Assembly: GCA_964419335.1 (NCBI GenBank)
Contig: CAYQOX010000079.1
Location: forward strand, 1 to 14,599
DNA from: CAYQOX01 sp964419335
GTDB taxonomy: Bacteria > Hinthialibacterota > Hinthialibacteria > Hinthialibacterales > Hinthialibacteraceae
Direction of reading: 5' to 3'
Length of the DNA stretch: 14,599 nucleotides
Below, one piece after another: positions 7,381 to 13,987 of the stretch. Under the pieces are notes generated by a model, which made no database searches, was not told where the DNA came from, and saw nothing but the letters and a program-made list of their open reading frames with translations. The number at the start of each line of letters is the position of its first letter. Positions within the stretch are counted from its first letter, which is position 1. Position numbers and translations under genes: made by a program.

Positions 7381-7431
7381 TGTCCCGCTTCAGTCAGAAA
7401 TGGAAATTTTCCCCGTGTGAGTGAGTATAAT
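7381..7431 (+). repeat. IS end, inverted relative to 59-108
   Basis: Starts TGTCCCGCTTCA and runs to GAGTATAAT. It aligns with the reverse complement of 59-108 with about ten differences including one single-base gap, and it precedes the transposase start at 7449. It is the upstream terminal region of an IS reading rightward. A short CCTCAC/GTGAGG inverted pair lies just outside it (7340-7345 and 7374-7379), so the true IS boundary could be a few tens of bases further left. Confidence 0.6.
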
Positions 7432-7448
7432 CAAATAAAGGGAAAATC

Positions 7449-7549
7449 ATGAAACGAAGCCGCAAAAATTATACCCCAGAAGAGAAAGTCGCCATCTTGT
7501 GGACCACGTACCAATCTCAGAGCTCTGTGAAGAATTCAACTCGCGTTAA
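7449..7549 (+). pseudogene. Truncated IS3-type OrfA (HTH_Tnp_1) transposase remnant
   Basis: The frame at 7449 encodes KRSRKNYTPEEKVAIL, the usual opening of an IS3-type OrfA helix-turn-helix protein, with an AAGGGAAAA ribosome-binding site. The match then continues in another frame from 7499 as VDHVPISELCEEFNSR before a stop at 7547-7549. In intact relatives these two pieces are joined by a few residues (an arginine-rich turn), so a small deletion of about 10-11 bases has broken the gene. Nothing of the catalytic OrfB can be seen downstream. Confidence 0.7.
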
Positions 7550-7930
7550 TACCCTCTCTCGATGCAATGGCTCGCGCGGCATCTTGTATTTATGCATTGG
7601 GGTTTCGGTATTATTCCAGTCATTTCCGCTCATTGCAACAAGGCTTTTCTCTGTGCAAATTCGCGTATAATCGTGGATTCTGTCGGTGTTATACTCGTTC
7701 ATCCCTCCATCTTATCAAACGAAAGTCTTCGCCGAAAGGCGAGAGTTTTTCTCCCAGATGGAGACAATAATGGCGGTTCTCTTGATGGCCATGAAAGTTG
7801 TCCTCGGTATGATATTCACTCTACTTCAGCCTTTCAAATATGTGGGCTGATCCAAAGAAGCCATAAAATTTGGGCAGGCATTTAAGGGAGGTTACCTCAA
7901 GACCGAAGACCGGTAGAAGAGGGGAGTGAA
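7550..7930. other. Gene-poor stretch between IS remnants
   Basis: I find no convincing protein family here on either strand. Frames exist but show no motif, no good ribosome-binding site and no codon bias like the neighbours. A weak terminator-like hairpin lies at 7728-7750. A 26-codon hydrophobic frame starting at about 7771 (M-A-V-L-L-M-A-M-K) has no recognisable match. The stretch is probably decayed intergenic or IS sequence. Confidence 0.4.
7728..7750 (+). terminator. Weak Rho-independent terminator-like hairpin
   Basis: TTCGCC and GGCGAG pair around a GAAA tetraloop (7734-7737), giving a stem of about six base pairs with one G-T pair. TTTTT follows at 7746-7750 after two bases. The stem is short, so activity is uncertain. 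Confidence 0.4.
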
Positions 7931-8160
7931 ATGAATACCATGAAACAGCGTTGATTGATTTGTCTCGTTCTCATTTTACTAGGCGGCGCATATGCGGGCG
8001 CTCGAGACGCCGAGGTTATCGCGCGTGGAGCGTACCCCGATATCGCGGTCGACGCAAACGGCGGCGTTCATGCGGTCTACGCCCGCGAGGGCGTCTTGTA
8101 CTACAAGAAACGGCCTAAGGGCGGCGCGTGGAGCGATGAACAATCCACCGGATTGACGAC
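7931..8160 (+). pseudogene. 5' fragment of an exported BNR-repeat-like protein gene, in-frame TGA
   Basis: A GGGGAG site precedes ATG at 7931. The frame reads MNTMKQR, then TGA at 7952-7954, then LICLVLILLGG and AYAGARDAE. A tryptophan codon in place of the TGA would give a clean signal peptide with an A-x-A-like cleavage site. The following segment, PDIAVDANGGVHAVYAREG and then GGAWSDEQ, resembles the repeat of BNR/sialidase-like beta-propeller proteins. The coding sequence is visibly G+C-richer than the flanking operons. At about 8160 it runs directly into an IS1634-type transposase in the same frame, so the rest of the gene has been lost. Confidence 0.55.
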
Positions 8161-8164
8161 GGAA

Positions 8165-8963
8165 ATGATTCACCGCAGCGTTCCCAATCGTAACTCTCCG
8201 CCCTGCATCCTGCTGCGCGAATCCTATCGTGACGGGGATAAAGTGCGCAAACGCACGATCCTCAACATTTCACACTGGCCTCCAGAAATCATTGAAGGTT
8301 TTCGCACGCTGTTAAAAGGCGGAACCGCGGTTTCATCCCTGGAAGGTTGCTTTGACATCGTACGCAGCAAGGCTCATGGGCATGTCGCCGCGGTTTTGCA
8401 CATGATCCGCCGTCTGAAATTGGATTCTTTGTTAGGCTCAACAACGACGTGTGAGCGCAATTTAGTTATCGCCATGATCATCGCCCGGATATTACAGCCG
8501 GCATCAAAACTAGCTTTATCTCGTGAATTATAGGAATGCACCGCCACCACAACCTTAGCCAACCAACTGGATGTCGATTCCGCCACGGAAGATGATCTCT
8601 ATGCCGCCATGGGTGCGAGCGCATGTCTTTCTATGTATGCTAGCCTATTATGTAGAATGGCATATGCGTAAGGCATTGGCCCCTCTACTCTTCGATGATG
8701 ATGATCAGGAAGCAGCCCGAGCGTCAAGAAAATCAGTCGTGGCTCCAGCGAAACGATCACCGCGAGCGCTAAAAAAGGCCAATGAAAAAAAGACAGAAGA
8801 TGGATTTCTGGTGCAAAGTTTTCAGGGGATGCTCAAGACACTTTCCAGTATTGTCAGCAATCGCTTAAAACCCAAAGATAAAAAAATACCTACATTTGAA
8901 AAAACTACACTTCCTAATCCACTGCAGAAACGCGCATTGGATTTGTTAGGCATGCGCATTTAA
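8165..8963 (+). pseudogene. IS1634-family transposase, internal deletion and in-frame stop
   Basis: The N-terminal part from ATG 8165 has the IS1634 opening RSVPNRNSPP, ILLRESYRDG, ISHWPPEIIEGFRTLLKGG and GHVAAVL. It is interrupted by TAG at 8531-8533. The same frame resumes as CTATTTLANQLDVDSATEDDLYAAM to about 8609. The C-terminal end follows in a different frame as VRAHVFLCMLAYYVEWHMR, then LAPLLFDDDD, EDGFLVQSFQGML and LPNPLQKRALDLLG, ending at the stop at 8961-8963. The whole middle of the protein, including the DDE catalytic region, is absent. This is a dead, internally deleted copy. It is not clear whether the IS termini survive. Confidence 0.85.
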
Positions 8964-9206
8964 AGTATCTGTACCCAGTCAATGAGTCTTGATACTTTTG
9001 TATCCTTTTGATATCGCAGGACGTATATTTTTCAGCAGAAGGAATTTCGGGATAAATTTCTTAGAAGGTGATACTGAATGGACGCCGTCTTGCATCATTT
9101 TTCCTTCCCAAACATGGGAGGAGGAGACGTTTCCAACTCAACCCTATCGCCTGAGTTTCATAGATAGACGCCTTAGAATTCTACAGGTCGGAGAATCGTT
9201 CTTTGT

Positions 9207-9875
9207 TTAATGTATGATGATATTTTCTTTTTGTAGACTGACTAAATCTTCCTGTAACAACAATTTGGTGATATCACAAAGAGCGATATAGAACTTACTT
9301 TTTGTGTTCGATTGGACCTTTTCTACAAAAGGGTCTATCCATTTAGTGAGATGGGTTTCAAGAAAACCCAATTGTGTGTCTTTAATCTTTGCTACTAACT
9401 CTTGATCGTCATTGGTTTCCGCTTCTAATTCTTTTTCACAAAGATGTGCCATAAAACGGATCTCAATGCCGATGTGATCGGGCAATTCTTTGATATTGCT
9501 TGAAAGTTCCATGCCGGCTTGACGATACCATTTTTTGACATCAATCGCCGAGGGCCCCATCAAAAGCCCCGATACTTTTTTGTTGCCTAACATTCTTTCA
9601 TCTAAGAAGACTGATTCATAAGGAGCCACATATTCGCCAACCGGAACTATGAACAGATTGTTATACTCACGCGTAAGCATCTCTGTATCCGTAACTCTGC
9701 AGGCGTAAATAAAATCTTCAAACGCTTGATCGAGAGATTTATGAATATCACTTTTTACTTCATTGCCGTATTCGCTCAGGATGCTTTGCAACAAAGAACG
9801 AGGAGGAGGCCCAAGAAACAAACTTGAAAGAAGCGTATAAATTTGTTTGCGTGCCTTCGTTATTTGATCATTCAT
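9207..9875 (-). CDS. TorD/DmsD-family molybdoenzyme chaperone
   Basis: Cytosolic redox-enzyme maturation protein of 222 residues, all-helical, of the TorD family. These proteins hold the Tat signal of a molybdoenzyme and help cofactor loading before export. Visible signatures are EYNNLF (about 70-75), PYESVFLDE (85-93, the family's Y-E-S-x-F motif) and LPDHIGIEIRFMAHL (131-145, the PDHI/E-x-x-FM motif). It is the last gene of the cytochrome-molybdoenzyme-FeS block, which fits a dedicated chaperone for that Tat substrate. The start is ambiguous between ATG 9875 (AAAGG 12 bases upstream) and TTG 9884; I use the ATG. Confidence 0.87.
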   Translation of the reverse strand: MNDQITKARKQIYTLLSSLFLGPPPRSLLQSILSEYGNEVKSDIHKSLDQAFEDFIYACRVTDTEMLTREYNNLFIVPVGEYVAPYESVFLDERMLGNKKVSGLLMGPSAIDVKKWYRQAGMELSSNIKELPDHIGIEIRFMAHLCEKELEAETNDDQELVAKIKDTQLGFLETHLTKWIDPFVEKVQSNTKSKFYIALCDITKLLLQEDLVSLQKENIIIH

Positions 9876-9899
9876 ATCATTCAAAAACCTTTATTTATG

Positions 9900-10424
9900 T
9901 TATTTTTGTAAAATAAACCCAATTGACGGTTCTGTCAACTTCGGACTTGCAAAGCCTTCAGGATGTTCTGTATTCGGGACAAAGTCTTCAACCGTTTCGA
10001 TGGCTTCACCCAGGCAGGTTGTTTTACAAGCGGGTTCCAATCCCATATCAATTCGATGCACGCAAAATGTACATTTTTCCATTTTGCTTGTTTCTTCGTT
10101 AAAGCGTGGCGCGCCATATGGACAAGCGAAAGCGCAATATTGGCATCCAACGCATTTTTCATGATCCAGTAAAACGATTCCATCACTCTCACGCTTAGAA
10201 ATCGCTTGTTTCGGACACGCTTTCATACAGGCGGGCTGCACGCAATGGTAACAAGCCGTCGTGATAAATTCACGTTTTACCTTAGGAAACACTCCACTTT
10301 CCTTAAAAATTACTGTCCGGTAATCAACTCCGATCGGTGTATTCATTTCCGATTTACATGCGACAGTGCATGCGTGGCAGCCGATGCATTTGTTGAGATT
10401 AATCATCCATCCTCGTTGAGCCAT
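9900..10424 (-). CDS. Four-cluster [4Fe-4S] electron-transfer subunit of the molybdoenzyme
   Basis: Ferredoxin-type beta subunit (DmsB/PhsB/ArrB/SrdB group), 174 residues. Sixteen cysteines fall in four groups: C13-C16-C19-C23, C58-C61-C66-C70, C91-C94-C97-C101 and C118-C121-C133-C137. These are the ligands of four [4Fe-4S] clusters, with cross-over pairing typical of the fold. It has no signal peptide and would be exported with the Tat-bearing catalytic subunit. AAAGGAGG stands just before the ATG at 10424, and the gap to the upstream catalytic gene is 13 bases. It is shorter than the roughly 230 residues I recall for characterised ArrB proteins, one reason not to call it arrB outright. Confidence 0.88.
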   Translation of the reverse strand: MAQRGWMINLNKCIGCHACTVACKSEMNTPIGVDYRTVIFKESGVFPKVKREFITTACYHCVQPACMKACPKQAISKRESDGIVLLDHEKCVGCQYCAFACPYGAPRFNEETSKMEKCTFCVHRIDMGLEPACKTTCLGEAIETVEDFVPNTEHPEGFASPKLTEPSIGFILQK

Positions 10425-10437
10425 TTTAATGCCTCCT

Positions 10438-13317
10438 TTAAGCTTTCACTACTTCGATATATGTATTCGAGAAAGAGCAACTGCCGCCAATTTTATCCTG
10501 CAACGTCACATTCGAATGGGCTGGATCAGAACGCATGATTGGATTTGCAGCAATCCCGGCGGCTCGCGTTTCTTCAAAACCACTATCTACGCCGCCAATT
10601 TTGTGTGGCTTTGAGAACATTTCCCAATGTCCGAAGCTATGGGCGATAGCCACAACACCCGGTCGAATTGTTTCTGTCACAAATGCACGGCCCGGAGCCC
10701 CCTCGGGGGGGGATGAGGTGGATTTCACAATCACCGCATCACCAGTCCGAATTCCTCGTGACACCGCATCGGATGTATGCATCTCAACAAAGTTTTCTGG
10801 TTGTAAAGATACAAGCCACGGATTGTTAATGGTTCTGGCCTGTGAATGCCATGCTTGTTTGTAGGTGACTAAAATGAGTGGATATCCTTCATCCTGGATG
10901 GGGCGATCTAGGTGATCTTTAATTGGTTCATAGAGTGGGAACCCATCAAAATATTTACCTGTAATCGAATCTCGTGTAGTGGCCATGACCTCAGAGAAAA
11001 AATAGAGCTGATTATTAAACCGATGGGCTAAGCGTCCATCTTGAGTATATTTGCCCTCCGGTCCTTCAAACCTTCCGCCTCGCGCTAATACATAATTGAT
11101 CTTGTCATCCATGGTTGCTCCAGGTACGCCATCTCCTTCTGAAGCAATATTTCCAATTAACTGGCGATGCCAATCCCACGCGTTATTCAATGGAAGAGAA
11201 GTGCCTTCATCGGATGTAAAAGCATTTTCACCAATGCCGGGAAGATTCATATATTTACCAAGCGCGATATGGATGTCTTCCATTGTCTTGGTCTCAGGAA
11301 GGAATGGTATATATTCACCAGTATCACGATTAAAATTCCCTACCACCGGCTGCCGAATCCCGCTAATTTGCGTAATCATAGCCGATCCAACATGGGGAGT
11401 GCTCCAACGTTCGAAATACGTGGAATCTGGGAGGATATAGTCAGAAAATACTGTTGTTTCACCCATTTCAATATCGATATTGACAATGAGGGGAATTTTA
11501 GATTCATCCCGAAGAACACGAGCGGTAGTCTCTTTTGCAGCAGGAGTGCTGTAGGCAATATCATTCCAATACAGAATTAATGCTCCCACTGGATATGGAT
11601 ATTGATCATCTATACTGGGAATAATCTCTTGATAGTTGAAATTAAAAGCAAAGGGGAACCATGGCCGTTTGGCTGGATATTTTTCCCCATCCGGTTTAGA
11701 AGCATATTCAGAAGAGTCTTCATATTTCTTTTTGACGCGTGTTATCATAACACCGCTATCTTCCACTCCATTGGGAACATTGGCCGGGCGAAATAAATTT
11801 CCGGCTTTGCCGCCCATTTCATGCCAATGGCTGCCGCCAAACGATTGACCGCCTTGCCAGTCGATATTGCCCACTAACATGTTCAATGCAATGATTGACA
11901 ATCCGTTGTATGTGCCATTCGTATGTTGAACTGCTCCTCGATAGTGTTCGGCGTTTGACCGTTTCCCGTGAGCAGCATATTCTGTGGCGACATCAATAAG
12001 AAGTTGTGGTTCGATACCGGCAATAGAAGCATATTCATCAATAGATTTTTCCATTGTCCGATCGCGATATTGTTCCAAAGATGTTTTGCACTGAATACCA
12101 TTGACGGTAACAACACCAGGGAATAGATCAGCCGAATCGACGCTGGTATTCACTACCGCTTGTCCGTTGCTCCAAACAATAAAGTCATTGGCTTCGCCGA
12201 GACCGGCTTCCGATCCGCGAAGATATCCGCCGCCTTCTTCCAATTTGACTAGGTAGGTTGCATCGGAAAACGTAGACTCGTTATTCGGATTGGCCGCACC
12301 TTCATGAGGACGAGCCAAATACGCCGTATCGATTTTGTTATTTTCGAAAAGATAGCGGGCGATTCCTAATGCAAGTGCTGCATCGGTACCGGGTTTAAGA
12401 GGAACCCATATATCCGCTTTTGAAGCGGCGATGTTAAAGCGGGGATCGACGACAATTAATTTCCCGCCTTTTTCCTTAAAACGTATTAACTTTCTCGATT
12501 GTGCTACAAATGGAAAGTTAGCGGCGCATGGATCGGTGCCAAAGAAAATAATGCATTCTGCATTTTCGAAGTCTGTACTGCTTTTTGTTTTCCCTTTTAT
12601 CCCTACACTTTCACCAGTCATCATTGCATAGGCAACGTGATGGCTGGTTTCACAAATACTGGTATGATCGTGGCGTTTATTGATCGTCCCATAGCAGTTT
12701 CCCCAAAAACGGTCGGTAAATTCCTTCTGACCGTGTTCATTACGCCCGCCGGAGAATACGACTTTGTTTGCAACTGGCCCTAATTCAGGAGCGTTTGGAT
12801 CGACCGGAGTCTCCAAATCTCTCAATTCAAGTAATCTATCTCCAATTTCTTGTACAGCCTGATCCCAACTGATTGGCTCCCACTCACCACTGCCACGGGG
12901 GCCAATTCTCTTGAGGGGTTGTTTAATTCGGTGAGGATCATACAAAACCTGAACGCCCGATTGCCCTTTGGCGCATGCTCTTCCAGGAGTCAATTTCGCG
13001 GTTTCTGGATCCGTATCGTAAGGAAGCCAATCCTCAAGAGTATTCGGATGATAGGGGTTGCCTTCAACTTTCGTCAAAACACCATCGACAACTTTACAGC
13101 GAATACCACAAGCGCTATGACAGGCAAGACAGACGCTATATTTAATTTCAACATTGCTTTCGGTTTCGAGCGGGTCAGGCCGGCCATACACGGCGGCATG
13201 AGATTTGGAAAGCGTAAAAACCGATGGGCCAACGATTGCAGCAGAACCTAGGATGCCTGCAAGTTTTAAGAATCCCCGGCGATTTACAGTAGATGTTTTG
13301 TGTAGTTGATGATTCAT
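10438..13317 (-). CDS. Tat-exported molybdopterin oxidoreductase catalytic subunit (PsrA/PhsA/ArrA-like clade)
   Basis: Large periplasmic catalytic subunit of a DMSO-reductase-superfamily enzyme, 959 residues. A twin-arginine signal (NRRGFLK at 12-18, then a hydrophobic stretch and SHA-A) directs Tat export. The [4Fe-4S] motif is C63-C66-C70 with C115 (GRACAKGQ). The likely molybdenum ligand is C222 in HDHTSICET, placed like the Cys of PsrA/PhsA/ArrA enzymes (ArrA has a similar SHSAIC). The C-terminal dinucleotide-binding domain covers about 800-959, starting near YPLILVTYKQAWHSQART. The gene begins two bases after the cytochrome stop and is preceded by GGAG. Arsenate, selenate, tetrathionate, thiosulfate and polysulfide are all possible substrates. 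Adjacent arsenic genes hint at arsenate or arsenite, but I cannot place it in a named subfamily. Confidence 0.88.
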   Translation of the reverse strand: MNHQLHKTSTVNRRGFLKLAGILGSAAIVGPSVFTLSKSHAAVYGRPDPLETESNVEIKYSVCLACHSACGIRCKVVDGVLTKVEGNPYHPNTLEDWLPYDTDPETAKLTPGRACAKGQSGVQVLYDPHRIKQPLKRIGPRGSGEWEPISWDQAVQEIGDRLLELRDLETPVDPNAPELGPVANKVVFSGGRNEHGQKEFTDRFWGNCYGTINKRHDHTSICETSHHVAYAMMTGESVGIKGKTKSSTDFENAECIIFFGTDPCAANFPFVAQSRKLIRFKEKGGKLIVVDPRFNIAASKADIWVPLKPGTDAALALGIARYLFENNKIDTAYLARPHEGAANPNNESTFSDATYLVKLEEGGGYLRGSEAGLGEANDFIVWSNGQAVVNTSVDSADLFPGVVTVNGIQCKTSLEQYRDRTMEKSIDEYASIAGIEPQLLIDVATEYAAHGKRSNAEHYRGAVQHTNGTYNGLSIIALNMLVGNIDWQGGQSFGGSHWHEMGGKAGNLFRPANVPNGVEDSGVMITRVKKKYEDSSEYASKPDGEKYPAKRPWFPFAFNFNYQEIIPSIDDQYPYPVGALILYWNDIAYSTPAAKETTARVLRDESKIPLIVNIDIEMGETTVFSDYILPDSTYFERWSTPHVGSAMITQISGIRQPVVGNFNRDTGEYIPFLPETKTMEDIHIALGKYMNLPGIGENAFTSDEGTSLPLNNAWDWHRQLIGNIASEGDGVPGATMDDKINYVLARGGRFEGPEGKYTQDGRLAHRFNNQLYFFSEVMATTRDSITGKYFDGFPLYEPIKDHLDRPIQDEGYPLILVTYKQAWHSQARTINNPWLVSLQPENFVEMHTSDAVSRGIRTGDAVIVKSTSSPPEGAPGRAFVTETIRPGVVAIAHSFGHWEMFSKPHKIGGVDSGFEETRAAGIAANPIMRSDPAHSNVTLQDKIGGSCSFSNTYIEVVKA

Positions 13318-13319
13318 GA

Positions 13320-13790
13320 TTATTCACTCCTTCCCTGGGAACCGGAGACTGGACATGTTTCAAAGATCGCCCAATCATGAACAGCGGTTTCATCTGAATT
13401 CACCGCATAAAATGGAAGTGGGCCGTTTCTTCCATGGCACGAACTCGCAGAGCAAGAAATCTTATCTACGTTCTGCCTAATGTGCGCCGCTGATTGGTTA
13501 ATGAAATCGGGAGCAATGTGACAACTTTTACATCGATCAGAGCCCGTTCCCAAAAACGCCATCGTTGAGTGGGCTTTTTTAATGTTAGGATCAAGAGAGA
13601 CTTCATTCATTCGTTCACCATGACACGCAGTACAGTTGTCTAAATACATTGGTGATCCTGGATCATGAAAACGAATCCATTGGTAACGTGTTAAGAATAA
13701 ACTATTATCTGTTTGTGCATAAGCCATAATAACAAATGATAAAACTAGACATCCCAGTAACCCAAAGATGAGGGCTTTTTTTACTTTCAT
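13320..13790 (-). CDS. Periplasmic multiheme c-type cytochrome
   Basis: Exported electron-transfer protein of 156 residues. The N-terminus has a Sec signal (MKVKKALIFG, a hydrophobic core, then AYA). Haem sites are CTACH (53-57), CKSCH (87-91) and CSASSCH (113-119), the last being a CX4CH variant. Further histidines at 42, 74, 103 and 138 could supply the second axial ligands, so three bis-His haems are plausible. GGGGAGG precedes the ATG. It is the first gene of the block and overlaps its ribosome-binding region with the next gene, so it is probably the electron donor to the molybdoenzyme, taking the role usually filled by a membrane quinol-oxidising subunit. I do not recognise a named family. 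Confidence 0.85.
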   Translation of the reverse strand: MKVKKALIFGLLGCLVLSFVIMAYAQTDNSLFLTRYQWIRFHDPGSPMYLDNCTACHGERMNEVSLDPNIKKAHSTMAFLGTGSDRCKSCHIAPDFINQSAAHIRQNVDKISCSASSCHGRNGPLPFYAVNSDETAVHDWAIFETCPVSGSQGRSE

Positions 13791-13851
13791 AACTTCCTCC
13801 CCATAGCCTGATCAGTATTGTCAAAAGTTTTTGTATTCATTAGGGCTTAAC

Positions 13852-13869
13852 CTACTGCATTGCAGGTAG
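13852..13869. promoter_or_regulatory. Candidate operator dyad upstream of the cytochrome operon
   Basis: CTACTGCA (13852-13859) and TGCAGGTAG (13861-13869) form a near-perfect inverted repeat differing by one extra base, about 60 bases before the cytochrome ATG on the minus strand. I see no convincing sigma-70 hexamers placed against it. A regulator site or a leader hairpin are both possible. Confidence 0.35.
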
Positions 13870-13915
13870 TTCTATCCACAAAAACTTTATCCCCTATCTT
13901 TCTTATTTTTCTGGA

Positions 13916-13987
13916 CACTGTAAGATCACTCTCTGTTCTGGTTTTGTTCTGGGCTGTTCATTCCAAAACAAAGAGGATCTTACAGTG
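13916..13987 (+). promoter_or_regulatory. Start-occluding hairpin of the IS transposase
   Basis: CACTGTAAGATC (13916-13927) is the exact reverse complement of GATCTTACAGTG (13976-13987). The stem continues inward through CTCT (13929-13932) and AGAG (13972-13975) with one bulged A, so about 16 base pairs can form. The 3' arm contains both the GAGG ribosome-binding site and the GTG start codon (13985-13987) of the transposase frame. Confidence 0.65.

Noticed and set aside
7562..7885. 107-codon plus-strand frame in the IS remnant zone
   Set aside because: Composition and content show no domain, and other frames overlap it equally well; it has no supporting start signal.
7931..8164. TGA at 7952 read as tryptophan (alternative genetic code)
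   Set aside because: The Usp and methyltransferase genes in this window end in TGA at normal protein lengths, so TGA is a stop here and the fragment is better read as a pseudogene.
8989..9210. 73-codon plus-strand frame starting with TTG between the IS1634 remnant and the chaperone gene
   Set aside because: No recognisable motif, no ribosome-binding site and a weak start; it may be a decayed C-terminal fragment but nothing supports a product. The short GATAC-TTTT-GTATC hairpin at its start is too small to call a terminator.
10438..13317. Naming the molybdoenzyme arrA outright
   Set aside because: The presumed Cys ligand and operon company are compatible, but the Fe-S partner is short, the surrounding motif differs from ArrA as I know it, and the ars operon may be an independent insertion.
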